Origin: an uncultured Pseudomonadota bacterium | GTDB lineage: Bacteria > Myxococcota_A > UBA796 > SXON01 | Assembly: GCA_903844155.1 (NCBI GenBank) | Contig: CAIMSU010000162.1 | Coordinates: 1-64,000 of the forward strand | Direction of reading: 5' to 3' | DNA length: 64,000 bases | Shown here: piece after piece, positions 54,690 through 64,000 of the stretch | How the letters are laid out: each line of letters starts with the position of its first letter | Position numbering within the stretch: the stretch's first letter is position 1 | Position numbers and translations under genes: made by a program | The notes under the pieces: generated by a model | The model's input: the letters and a program-made list of their open reading frames with translations, nothing else | Told to the model about the DNA's origin: nothing | Database searches by the model: none

Positions 54690-54779
54690 GGACGAAGGGC
54701 CTCAGGGGAGGGGCAACTGTATCACAAAGCGGACGGGTTGCCGGGCGGTTTGGCGCCTGCGTCCGCCCCTTGCCGAGAC

Positions 54780-55448
54780 CTACTGCGCCCCCGACATGTC
54801 CTGCGTCTGGTTGCACGTCCCGCTCGAATCCGTGATGTCGTAGGAGAGCACTGCAGTCGACGCCGTCCCGTCGGCGGAGAACGAGCCGCTGAAGTCCAAC
54901 GGCCCCAGCGTGAGCGTGCCGACCGCGGTGTTGGTCGGGTCCTGGACGCAGGTCCAGTCCAGGCCGTTCAGATCGCAGCTCGAGGCGTAGTCGCTCTCGA
55001 ACCCGACTCCCGCGTCTGTGCCGTTGATGGTGCCGCCCCAGGTGAACGTGGGCGTGACGTCCGATTGCAGGTCGAGCTGCACCAGGCTGACGTTGACTTC
55101 GGGGTTGCACTGGGCGTTGTTGACGACGCTCTGGTAGACGAAGTGCGCGCCGGAGGGGAACATGATGTTGCTGCCGATCGTGACGCCGTCGTCGCAGGTG
55201 GGCTGCGTCGGGTTCTCGGCGTGGTAGGTCTCCAAAGCGCTCTGGCATTCGGCTGTGCAGCCTGCAGCGCTCCCCGTGTCCGCCCAGCACTCCGAGCTGG
55301 CGCCGTAGGTCGAATTCGTGGTCGCGGCGCTCGTCGGGGCGACCGTGTCGACGCATTGCAGCAGTTGGACGCACGTGTCCGAGACAGTCCCGCGATGCAC
55401 CGGGTTGCAGGCGAGGAGCGCGAGGAGGGGAACGAGGCGGGAGGTCAT
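54780..55448 (-). CDS. Cys-rich lipoprotein upstream of the giant gene
   Basis: 222 residues. A very short signal peptide with lipobox LLALLAC puts the lipidated Cys at about 14. Eleven or so further Cys residues are spread through the protein (CVQLLQC, GCTAEC, SCDLNGLDWTC), suggesting disulfides outside the cytoplasm. There is no Asp/Ser linker, unlike the other lipoproteins here. No family recognised. The ATG overlaps the stop of the outer-membrane protein gene (ATGA). The giant gene follows after 90 bases on the same strand, with only a weak ribosome-binding site. Confidence 0.8.
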   Translation of the reverse strand: MTSRLVPLLALLACNPVHRGTVSDTCVQLLQCVDTVAPTSAATTNSTYGASSECWADTGSAAGCTAECQSALETYHAENPTQPTCDDGVTIGSNIMFPSGAHFVYQSVVNNAQCNPEVNVSLVQLDLQSDVTPTFTWGGTINGTDAGVGFESDYASSCDLNGLDWTCVQDPTNTAVGTLTLGPLDFSGSFSADGTASTAVLSYDITDSSGTCNQTQDMSGAQ

Positions 55449-56419
55449 CGGGACTCCGGTTTGTCCCCGTTATCGGGTTCGGGGCAACCCGTGCTGCTCC
55501 CCCGTGGCCCGGGGTCGACGACGCAGCGGTCGGCGCGGTCGGGGACGCCGTCTCCGTCGCGATCCGCGAGCCCATCACGCTCCCAGCCGAACCCGACGAT
55601 GACCCGGTAGTCCGGCGCGCCGATGCCGTGGGTGAGCCCGGTTCCCACTCCGGCGCGCACCACAAGCTCGCGGCGGCGGTACCACCCGCCCCCCGTCCAC
55701 TCGGCCGCCAAGGCGCCTGGGCTGATGATTGGCTCCGTCAGCGGAGTGGACGCGTAGGCCTCCAGCGCGACTCCGGCTGAGGGGGTGAACGCATAGCTCC
55801 CCGCCACTCGCGCCGTCGCGTAGTTCTCAAGGGTGATCCCCGTGAGCTCCCGTGCTGGCCCGCCCCTCGCCCCCGTGTTCCCAACGACCCGAAGCGGACC
55901 GAACAGGCGGTCGACGATGACGTGCCCGTCCCAGCTCACGCCACCCGACCGAAGGCCGGTGTCCGTCCCTGTCGGCAGCCCCAGCGCAGCGTCGACCGCG
56001 AACCCGAACCCGCCATCCTCCGCCGCGTGGGCGACGATGCGGCCGTCGAGCCGGAAGTCGCCGAGGCCCAGCGTTGCGAACGAATTGGCGGTGTAGGCGG
56101 CTGCGTAGATGGGGAGATCCAGCGCGACGCGCATGCGCCCGTACCGGAGCTCGGGGATCAGGTCCTCCTGCATCACGTCGCTGACGAGGGTGGCGGTCCC
56201 ACCGCCGTCGTAGCGGTAGCCGAGGGGGTCGCGCGCGTAGGAGAGCAGCGAGCGCATCGCGAAGCCCGGCCCGCCGATGTGGCTGTCGTCCGCCCAGAGC
56301 GTGGTCGCGCCGTCCGGCGAGGGGCGGAACTCCTGAGCGTCCACCCCGGGCAGAACGCCGTTGTCTGCTGCGGCGTAGGCGGTCGGAACAAGGCAGGCCG
56401 CGAGCGCGACGAGGCTCAC
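55445..56419 (-). CDS. outer-membrane beta-barrel protein with TSP3-type calcium repeat
   Basis: 324 residues from a GTG that overlaps the HD-GYP stop (GTGA) and leaves a proper signal peptide (VALAACLVPTAYA, cleavage near residue 15-20). The body shows alternating strands (RMRVALDLPIYAAAYTAN, WDGHVIVDRLFGPLRVVG) typical of a barrel. The C-terminal DRDGDGVPDRADRC is one thrombospondin type 3 calcium repeat, as found before OmpA domains in myxobacteria, but no OmpA peptidoglycan-binding domain follows; the protein ends after about 40 more residues. It is coupled at both ends to neighbours by 4-base overlaps. Confidence 0.8.
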   Translation of the reverse strand: MSLVALAACLVPTAYAAADNGVLPGVDAQEFRPSPDGATTLWADDSHIGGPGFAMRSLLSYARDPLGYRYDGGGTATLVSDVMQEDLIPELRYGRMRVALDLPIYAAAYTANSFATLGLGDFRLDGRIVAHAAEDGGFGFAVDAALGLPTGTDTGLRSGGVSWDGHVIVDRLFGPLRVVGNTGARGGPARELTGITLENYATARVAGSYAFTPSAGVALEAYASTPLTEPIISPGALAAEWTGGGWYRRRELVVRAGVGTGLTHGIGAPDYRVIVGFGWERDGLADRDGDGVPDRADRCVVDPGPRGSSTGCPEPDNGDKPESR

Positions 56420-58230
56420 GTCGGCACCCGCCCCTTCAGGCGTCGCCACAGGCGCTTGCCCTCCAGGAGCTCGACCACCGGCATCTCGACGCGCCCGCGG
56501 TTGGCCTCATCTTTGAGGATCTCGACGGCCTCCTCGGGCGTCATCTCGGGCTTGTAGGGGCGGTCCGAGGCGGTCAAGGCGTCGTAGATGTCCGCGATGG
56601 TCATCAGGCGAGCACCCCAGGGGATCGCGTCGCCGACGAGCTTGCGGGGGTAGCCCGTGCCGTCGAGCTTTTCGTGGTGGGCGTAGGCGAGGTCCGGGAT
56701 GTTCTTCAGGTCCCGGGTCCAGGGGATCTTCTTCAGGAATTGCCAGGTGTGCTCGACGTGCCGCTCGATCTCGAGGCGCTCGGAGGCGTCCAGCGTGCCG
56801 TAGGGAACGCACAGGCGCGTCACGTGCCGGGGGGTCAGGGCGCGCTCGCCGATGTTCTGGAGGTGCCAGCGGGTGCCGACGGTCTGGATGCGTCCGATCT
56901 CGTGCTCATCCCGCGACCCAGCACGCGCCATGCGTTGGATGAAGGCGAGGTCTTCGTCGATCTGGGTGAGCTTGTCCGTCAGCTCGGACTCGGAGAATTC
57001 CTCCTTCACGCTCTCCAGCACCGCCTCCAGGGCGGCGAGGCGGAAGCGCAGGTCCACCTCGGTCATCTCCCACGGGTAGAGGCGCGCGGCCTTCAGCAGC
57101 ACCTCCTCCCGCACGCCGACCTTTCCAAAATCATGGAGCATCGCCGCGAAGTGCAGCTCGGTGAGCTGTGGGGGCGAGAAGCGGATGGCCGCGAAGGGCG
57201 CGTCCTCGCTGTCATTCACCTCGCGCGCCAGCAGCGTCGTCATCTCCGCGACGCGCCAACTGTGGCCACCGGTGCTTGGATCCCGCGCCTCGATGGCGCT
57301 CACCGAGGCCTCCACGAAGCCCTGGAACAGGCTCTGGATATCTCTGTACAAACGCCAGTTTTCCAGCGCGACCGCCGCCTGGGAGGCGATCGAGCGGGCG
57401 AGGCCGACGTGCCGCTCCGAGAACGGCATCACCCGCTCAAAGCTCGCCAACGCCACGCCCGGAACAGGCTTGCGGTTGACCATCGCCAGCACGCCGATCA
57501 CCTGCCCGTTGCGGTCGTGCATGGGCACCAGCATCATCGACCGCGTCTGGTACCCGGTCTGCTCGTCGAACGAGAGATTGGGCTTGTACGCCACGTTTGA
57601 CGGCAGCGCTCGCACATCCGGGATGTTCAGGGGCGTCCCCCGGTTGGCCACGAACCCGGCGAGGCTCGTGTCATCGATGGGCAGCACGCCCCGGCTCGCA
57701 AAGAACGGGATGGTGTCGTTCTGCGACGCGACGAAGCGGAGCGATTTTCCGTCGACGAGGTAGATCGTCCCGCCGTCCGCCGACAACAGCCGCCGAGAGT
57801 GCGTGAGCACCTCATCCAGGAGCTGGTGACGGTCGGTGATCGCGGAGAGCGCGTAGCCGATCTGGTTGAGCACGTTGATCGTGTCGTGCTCGGCCTGGAT
57901 GCGCGAGCGCAGCGACTCCGACTCGATCAGGTTCTTGAGCGCCCTGGGGAGCCGCATGGCCACGTCGTCCGGGTGGATGACGTCGTAGCTGTCGAGCGTC
58001 TTGTCCTCGGAGATGGCGATGACGCGCGGGCCGAGGCGGTTGGCCGCCAGCACCCGCGTGAGGTCGACCACCAACACGCGCGAGGCGATGTCGTTCGGTG
58101 TCGCGAGGTCGCTCCGTGAGAACACGGCCCCGGCGCTCTTGGCGGCATCGCGAACCGCGGCGGCGTAGGCCGAGCTGTCCGGGATCACGGACACTTCGAT
58201 CCGTGGGCCATCAGGGGCGAGTTCGGGCAC
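56416..58230 (-). CDS. GAF/HD-GYP cyclic-di-GMP phosphodiesterase-like protein
   Basis: 604 residues from GTG 58230, the first start that leaves family-like sequence (IEVSVIPDSSAYAAAVRD). Residues 1-100 resemble a degenerate receiver-type domain, ~130-310 are a GAF domain, and from ~320 comes the HD-GYP domain: GGHSWRVAEM, His366-Asp367 in MLHDFGKVGV, and HHEKLDGTGYP from 518. The interval from HD to HH is about 152 residues against roughly 55 in typical members, so about 95 residues are inserted. Expected activity is hydrolysis of cyclic-di-GMP to GMP, gated by the GAF ligand. First gene of a coupled trio leading to the giant gene. Confidence 0.9.
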   Translation of the reverse strand: MPELAPDGPRIEVSVIPDSSAYAAAVRDAAKSAGAVFSRSDLATPNDIASRVLVVDLTRVLAANRLGPRVIAISEDKTLDSYDVIHPDDVAMRLPRALKNLIESESLRSRIQAEHDTINVLNQIGYALSAITDRHQLLDEVLTHSRRLLSADGGTIYLVDGKSLRFVASQNDTIPFFASRGVLPIDDTSLAGFVANRGTPLNIPDVRALPSNVAYKPNLSFDEQTGYQTRSMMLVPMHDRNGQVIGVLAMVNRKPVPGVALASFERVMPFSERHVGLARSIASQAAVALENWRLYRDIQSLFQGFVEASVSAIEARDPSTGGHSWRVAEMTTLLAREVNDSEDAPFAAIRFSPPQLTELHFAAMLHDFGKVGVREEVLLKAARLYPWEMTEVDLRFRLAALEAVLESVKEEFSESELTDKLTQIDEDLAFIQRMARAGSRDEHEIGRIQTVGTRWHLQNIGERALTPRHVTRLCVPYGTLDASERLEIERHVEHTWQFLKKIPWTRDLKNIPDLAYAHHEKLDGTGYPRKLVGDAIPWGARLMTIADIYDALTASDRPYKPEMTPEEAVEILKDEANRGRVEMPVVELLEGKRLWRRLKGRVPT

Positions 58231-58289
58231 GTTCAGTCCGTATCGCGTTTTTGACGGATGAGGGCTGCGCCGCTCACCCGCGTGGACGC

Positions 58290-59750
58290 TTAGAGCGCCG
58301 TGACCGCGCCGCCCGGCCAGACCACCGTCGCGAACCACTCGTAGCCGCCCTCATGGTCGACGTTCCGGGTGTCCGTCCACGCCAGCAAGCCGCCGATGTA
58401 GATGTTCACGGTGACGTCGTTCTCGCCGATGTACACGGAGCCCGGGTAGTCCTGCACGCCAACGGTGTAGGTGCCGTCCGCGGGGGCGTCGATGTTGTCG
58501 TTCTCCGGCCCGGTCCCCGGGATGTCGTCGAGGTCGAGCGTCGGGTTGTCGGCGGGACCGGCAGCGCCCCATTCGAGTCCACGCCCGGTGCAGTTCGCGT
58601 AGTAGCAGTCGCCGCTGCTCTCCTTGGTCCCGGAGGGCTTGAGCATGTGTAGGTCCATGTCGTCGCCGTAGTGGGTCCAGTACATCTCGACCCAGAAGTT
58701 CTCGGTGGGCACGGAGTCGACGCTGGCCTCACAGGGGTCCGACGACTGGCCGTCGCTGTCCGTGACCACGAGCTGCGCGGTGTAGGTGCCGGCGAGATCG
58801 GGCGAGAAGTTGCGATTGGGGCCGCTGCCGCGAGCGAGGGCGGCTGCGGAGCCGCTTGGCGCCGAGATGAGCGTCCACGTGTAGCCGGTGATCGTGGCCG
58901 TGCCGGTGTCGTACGACGAGTCGCCCGTGAACACCGTGGTGCCGGTGATGGCGTCCACCGACGTGGGGACCGCGCTGCAGACGGCGATGGGGCCGCCGCC
59001 GCCCTGACCCGTGAGAGGCGCGGTGAGCGTGCCGACCGGCGCGTCTGCGTCCACCTTCAGGTTCGCGTTGAACGTCGCGACCGCGGAGGGCGAGAAGGAG
59101 AGGTCCACGTTGCTGTGCTCGCCCGGGGCGAGGGTGATGGGGAGGGGGTCGTTGCCGACGATCGTGAATTCCGGGTCGCCGTCGATCGACAGGTTGTTGA
59201 TGGTGACCGGCGCGCCGCCCGTGGAGTCCATCTCGATGGTCTGCGTGGCGACGAGGCCAACGCCCATGCCGCCGGCGTCCCAGCTCGCGGGTGTCAGCGT
59301 GAGCGCGGGGGTCACGTCGCCGCCGTAGAGGAGGACGCTGACGCTCGGGTTCCCGGCGTCGTCGCTCGCGACCCAGGCCGTGTCGTAGTCGCCGGTGTCC
59401 GCGCGGGTGTAGGTGACCGTCACGTCCGCGCTGTCACCGACGGGGAGCACGCCGGGGAGCTTGCCGTCGAGGCTGGCCCAGGAGAACACCGTGCCGCTGT
59501 CGAGCGTGATGCCGCTCACGGTCAAATCTCCGGTGCCGACGCTGGAGACGGTGAAGACCTGTGTGGCGGTCTCGCCCATCGCGGTGTCCGAGAAGCTGAG
59601 CTGCTCCGGCGAGACGTCGATCACGGGCTGGTTCGCGCTCGGGTCCTTCTTGCCGACGAGACCGTTGTCGATCCCGCAGCCGGTGGCGAGAAACGGGCCG
59701 ACGAGGGTGGCGATGAGGAGGGCGGGACGGGAGAAGGACCTGTAGGACAT
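58290..59750 (-). CDS. choice-of-anchor-D lipoprotein, paralogue of 13055-14536
   Basis: 486 residues from ATG 59750. The frame is open far upstream but is antisense to the kinase and SDR genes there. The signal peptide and lipobox (GPFLATGC) are normal. Two ASH-like repeats follow (SPEQLSFSDTAMGE; LTPASWDAGGMGVGL), then a PKD-like segment (DAITGTTVFTGD, ITGYTWTLI), then a DUF2135-like C-terminus (VEMYWTHYGDDMDLHML, GTGPENDNID). The same four-part architecture is found in the gene at 13055-14536. The surface role is unknown. It lies 59 bases before the HD-GYP gene and is divergent from the kinase gene across 156 bases. Confidence 0.85.
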   Translation of the reverse strand: MSYRSFSRPALLIATLVGPFLATGCGIDNGLVGKKDPSANQPVIDVSPEQLSFSDTAMGETATQVFTVSSVGTGDLTVSGITLDSGTVFSWASLDGKLPGVLPVGDSADVTVTYTRADTGDYDTAWVASDDAGNPSVSVLLYGGDVTPALTLTPASWDAGGMGVGLVATQTIEMDSTGGAPVTINNLSIDGDPEFTIVGNDPLPITLAPGEHSNVDLSFSPSAVATFNANLKVDADAPVGTLTAPLTGQGGGGPIAVCSAVPTSVDAITGTTVFTGDSSYDTGTATITGYTWTLISAPSGSAAALARGSGPNRNFSPDLAGTYTAQLVVTDSDGQSSDPCEASVDSVPTENFWVEMYWTHYGDDMDLHMLKPSGTKESSGDCYYANCTGRGLEWGAAGPADNPTLDLDDIPGTGPENDNIDAPADGTYTVGVQDYPGSVYIGENDVTVNIYIGGLLAWTDTRNVDHEGGYEWFATVVWPGGAVTAL

Positions 59751-59906
59751 GAACGCTCCGGGATCGGCACACCGTAGACGAAGTCGGTAGAGAAAGCAAG
59801 CACATCGCGCGGCCAAATTCTTCCGCTGCTCCGCCGGCGGAGCGGGAATCGGCGCGATTCTGCGCGGTCCTACGCGGAAAGGAGCCGACGCGGATAAACC
59901 CCGCCG

Positions 59907-61790
<1,884 letters not shown>

Positions 61791-61796
61791 GCCCGC

Positions 61797-62723
61797 GTGC
61801 ACGTTGTCGTCGGCGCGGGATCGTGTTTTGGGCGGGCGACGGTCGCGGCGTTGGAGGCTGCGGGTGAGCGGGTGCGGGCGGTCGGGGAGGACTGGCGGGA
61901 CGCTGACGCGGTGATGGCGGCGGCGACGGGCGAGCATCCGTGCCTGTCGATCACTGCGGCGGTGGAGCTCCCGATCCATCGGTGGCAACCGGATCTGGTC
62001 CGCCTCGCCGACAACGTGTGCGCAGCGGCGGAGGCGACGGGCGCCGCCGTGCTCTTCCCCAGCGGATTGTATGGCTACAAGGTGATCTACGACGTTCCCC
62101 TGCCTGCCGATCCGCCGCTGGCGGACGTGAACGATCGGCGCTGCGAACCTGGGCGCCTCCGCGACGCGATCGAGGCGACCTACGCGCAGCTCGCCGAGCT
62201 GTCTGGAAACCGGGTCGTCCTGGTCCGGTCCGGCGACTGGTTCGGCCCGGGCGCCGTTGCGTGGCCGGCGGCCGAGATGATGGCCGCGGCCCGGTCCAAA
62301 GGCGCGGTGCCCTGGCCTGGGGATCCTGCTCGCGGGCATGCTTTCACGTTTCTTCCCGACCTTGCGCGGCTGGGCGTCCGGGCCCTCCTCGGTGCGCCGC
62401 TGCCTCGCCCGTCGCGCACGACCGAGGAGCTCGAAGACCCCGATCTGCCGCCACAATCGCGCCTTGAGGTCTACGCGTTGCACGGCCACATGCTCCCCAA
62501 CGGGGGCGCATGGGCGGAGGCGCTCGGCGCTTCCGGGGTGCGACGTGTGCCCCACACGTGGGTTCGCGCACAGGGGCTCTGGAGCGCTGAGCACAAGCTG
62601 TTGTCCGAGGTCTTGTACACCTGGGAAGGCGGGATCTTCCTCGACGAGCGGGCTACCCGCGCGTGGCTCCCGGACTGGTCCCCGACGCCGCTGCCCGACG
62701 CAATACGGCAGACCCTCGCATGA
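61797..62723 (+). CDS. NAD(P)-binding extended-SDR-like protein
   Basis: 308 residues from a GTG six bases after the kinase stop. The N-terminus VVVGAGSCFGRATV is the GxGxxG dinucleotide-binding loop; FPSGLYGYK resembles the region of the SDR Ser/Tyr active site. The protein matches NAD-dependent epimerase/dehydratase-like (NmrA/extended SDR) proteins in length and order, but the substrate is unknown. It is coupled to the following small gene by ATGA. Confidence 0.8.
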   Translation: MHVVVGAGSCFGRATVAALEAAGERVRAVGEDWRDADAVMAAATGEHPCLSITAAVELPIHRWQPDLVRLADNVCAAAEATGAAVLFPSGLYGYKVIYDVPLPADPPLADVNDRRCEPGRLRDAIEATYAQLAELSGNRVVLVRSGDWFGPGAVAWPAAEMMAAARSKGAVPWPGDPARGHAFTFLPDLARLGVRALLGAPLPRPSRTTEELEDPDLPPQSRLEVYALHGHMLPNGGAWAEALGASGVRRVPHTWVRAQGLWSAEHKLLSEVLYTWEGGIFLDERATRAWLPDWSPTPLPDAIRQTLA

Positions 62724-63169
62724 CCGACTGGGACCGTGCCCGCGCCCTCGCCCAGTCGGGTCTTGCGCCAGCGCTTGCGCTCGTCGGGCGGTGGGAGGGC
62801 GACGGGATCGCGCACGGGGAGGCCGTGCGCGGCGTGCTCACCGTGCGCGCGGTCCTCGACGCGACCCACATCGAGGTCTGGGAGCGCCTGGAGCCCCTGG
62901 TCGCGGGCGGCTCAGTGGTCGCGCACGAGGACGTCTGTTTCTACCGCTACGACGTTGCCAGCGCGCAGATCCGCGTGCTTCACCTCATGGCTCCGGCTGT
63001 GGTGACCGAGTACGCGGTGGAGGCGAGCATGGACGGGCTCGTGTGGGTGACGCCGCCAAATGCACCGTCCGTCGTATGGAACCTGCGCGGCGAGGCGCTG
63101 GAGAGCGAGGTCTATTGGCCGGACCAGCGGGTCCCCGAGGTGCGTATCGCGTATCGACGGGTTGGCTGA
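62720..63169 (+). CDS. small FABP/nitrobindin-like beta-barrel protein
   Basis: 149 residues, ATG overlapping the previous stop. The pattern LVGRWEGDGIAHGE then strand-rich segments (VLTVRAVLDATHIEVWERLE; AHEDVCFYRYDVASAQIRVL) resembles the DUF1579/nitrobindin-type lipocalin-like barrels (G-x-W-x-G-x-G). The heme-ligand His of nitrobindin cannot be confirmed by eye. It probably works with the SDR gene. No signal peptide, so cytoplasmic. Confidence 0.6.
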   Translation: MTDWDRARALAQSGLAPALALVGRWEGDGIAHGEAVRGVLTVRAVLDATHIEVWERLEPLVAGGSVVAHEDVCFYRYDVASAQIRVLHLMAPAVVTEYAVEASMDGLVWVTPPNAPSVVWNLRGEALESEVYWPDQRVPEVRIAYRRVG

Positions 63170-63237
63170 GCCGGACACCGGCCGGGCTTGCGAAAGCCGC
63201 ACCTCTGCGTTAACCGCGCCACCTCCCAGAGTACTGC

Positions 63238-63456
63238 TTGGCAAGTGACGATCTGATTGAAATCGACGGTGTGATCAAGGAAGTGTTCCCGGGCGGGGCC
63301 TTTCTGGTTCAGACCGACGCCGGAACGGAGGTCCACGCGCACCTCGCCGGCAAGCTTCGCCGCTTCCGCATCCGCGTCGTCCTCGGGGACCGTGTCACCG
63401 TCGCCGTCTCGCCGTACGACCTGACCAAGGGTCGGATCACGTTCCGGCACAAGTAG
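63238..63456 (+). CDS. infA: translation initiation factor IF-1
   Basis: 72 residues; a single OB-fold S1-type domain that binds the A site of the 30S subunit during initiation. It aligns over its full length with E. coli IF-1: ASDDLIEIDGVIKEV at the start, VHAHLAGKLRRFRIRVVLGD in the middle, and SPYDLTKGRITFRHK at the end. The start is a TTG at 63238, required by the family N-terminus; the upstream sequence lacks a strong ribosome-binding site. The 3' end overlaps the convergent methyltransferase gene by 20 bases. Confidence 0.95.
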   Translation: MASDDLIEIDGVIKEVFPGGAFLVQTDAGTEVHAHLAGKLRRFRIRVVLGDRVTVAVSPYDLTKGRITFRHK

Positions 63457-64000
63457 GCTCGCTCCGGGCCAGCGCCTCGGGTGTGACGACATACAGGTAC
63501 TCGGTGTTGCGCAGGTGGCTCACCTTGCCCACCTTGTCGCCCCCCGGGTTGTAGATCCCGATCTGGGCCCCCACGTAGCGCTTGTAGTCCGCCGCGATCA
63601 CCGTGACGTGACCGCGCTCGCGGAGCAGCGCTTCCATCTCCTGCCGGGCGATGTACCCCTCGTTGCTGAACGACACCACGAGGTACTTCGCCCGGGCAGA
63701 CGTCACGATCCTCCGCATCGCCTCGAGGATCCGTGGGCGGGAGTTGAACACGCTCCCGCGTGTCTGGCAGTCCACCCGCTTGCACGCCACGCCGTACACC
63801 TCGGGCTTGTCCCAGCGGACCAGCGACTCCCAGATGTGGTAGTTCCCAAGGTACTTGTGCTGGTTGTAGGGCGGGTCCAGGTAGTAGAGGTCCGCCTCAA
63901 GAACCTGGGCGGCGTCGACCGCGTCCAGCTCATGGGCCTCGCCCTTTCCGTGGCGAGCGCTGGGCTGCACCGCCGGGACCCGCAGCTCCAGGTCGTTGTG
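63437..64000 (-). CDS. partial D12-class (Dam-like) adenine DNA methyltransferase
   Basis: The C-terminal 187 residues of a gene that runs off the right edge; the frame stays open to 64000. Motif IV DLYYLDPPYNQHKY contains the DPPY catalytic signature of N6-adenine methyltransferases. LVVSFSNEGYI and the C-terminal RNTEYLYVVT match the D12 class (Dam, M.DpnII). Methylation recognition cannot be inferred from this part. The missing N-terminus should carry the AdoMet-binding FxGxG motif. It is convergent with infA, overlapping by 20 bases. It could be a restriction partner or an orphan methylase. Confidence 0.85.
   Translation of the reverse strand, partial: HNDLELRVPAVQPSARHGKGEAHELDAVDAAQVLEADLYYLDPPYNQHKYLGNYHIWESLVRWDKPEVYGVACKRVDCQTRGSVFNSRPRILEAMRRIVTSARAKYLVVSFSNEGYIARQEMEALLRERGHVTVIAADYKRYVGAQIGIYNPGGDKVGKVSHLRNTEYLYVVTPEALARSEPTCAGT

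Overview
This is high-GC bacterial DNA with about 40 protein genes. It looks like a Myxococcota (former Deltaproteobacteria) genome. The reasons are many lipoproteins with Asp/Ser/Thr-rich linkers, a DNGD metal-binding motif of the myxobacterial MopE type, choice-of-anchor-D lipoproteins, an FHA/sigma-54 enhancer-binding protein, a Ser/Thr kinase, CarD and a GAF/HD-GYP protein. The assignment rests on gene content only. No rRNA, tRNA, CRISPR array, insertion sequence or replication origin was seen.

Layout. 1-5.5 kb, minus strand: a cut-off membrane protein, two tandem paralogous lipoproteins, cysS and carD. 5.7-7.3 kb, plus: an LptF/G-like permease and a membrane partner. 7.3-7.7 kb: a non-coding stretch full of stem-loops, including two copies of one hairpin family. 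7.7-10.6 kb, minus: comM, a DUF3006 gene and recA, chained by 4-bp overlaps. 10.8-13.0 kb: two more lipoproteins. 13.1-23.7 kb, plus: an anchor-D lipoprotein, class I aldolase fbaB, an FHA/sigma-54 regulator, a GIDE-like protein, comEC, and the reverse transsulfuration pair (cystathionine beta-synthase and a gamma-synthase/lyase). 23.0-26.9 kb: small membrane proteins bracketed by a 26-bp inverted repeat, yaeQ, a YHYH lipoprotein and a Uma2-type nuclease.

26.9-59.75 kb is one minus-strand run. In transcription order it holds an anchor-D/DUF2135 lipoprotein, GAF/HD-GYP, an outer-membrane protein, a lipoprotein, a 7,141-residue giant protein (33264-54689, a third of the window), an outer-membrane-like fragment, two polytopic glycosyltransferase-type proteins, tldD and tldE. 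The giant begins with an eCIS-core (DUF4157) zinc-protease-like domain. It continues through coiled coil, a long array of degenerate ~40-residue helical repeats and annexin-like repeats. It ends in about 3,000 residues of enzyme-like modules, several present twice: papain/transglutaminase-like, HExxH metallopeptidase-like and RelA/SpoT-like. It looks like a multi-domain effector or polymorphic toxin-type protein and is the outstanding object here. No contractile-tail genes are in the window.

59.9-64 kb: a Ser/Thr kinase with zinc-ribbon and AgmX-like ends, an SDR-type protein, a small beta-barrel-type protein, infA and, convergent to it, a D12-class adenine methyltransferase that runs off the window.
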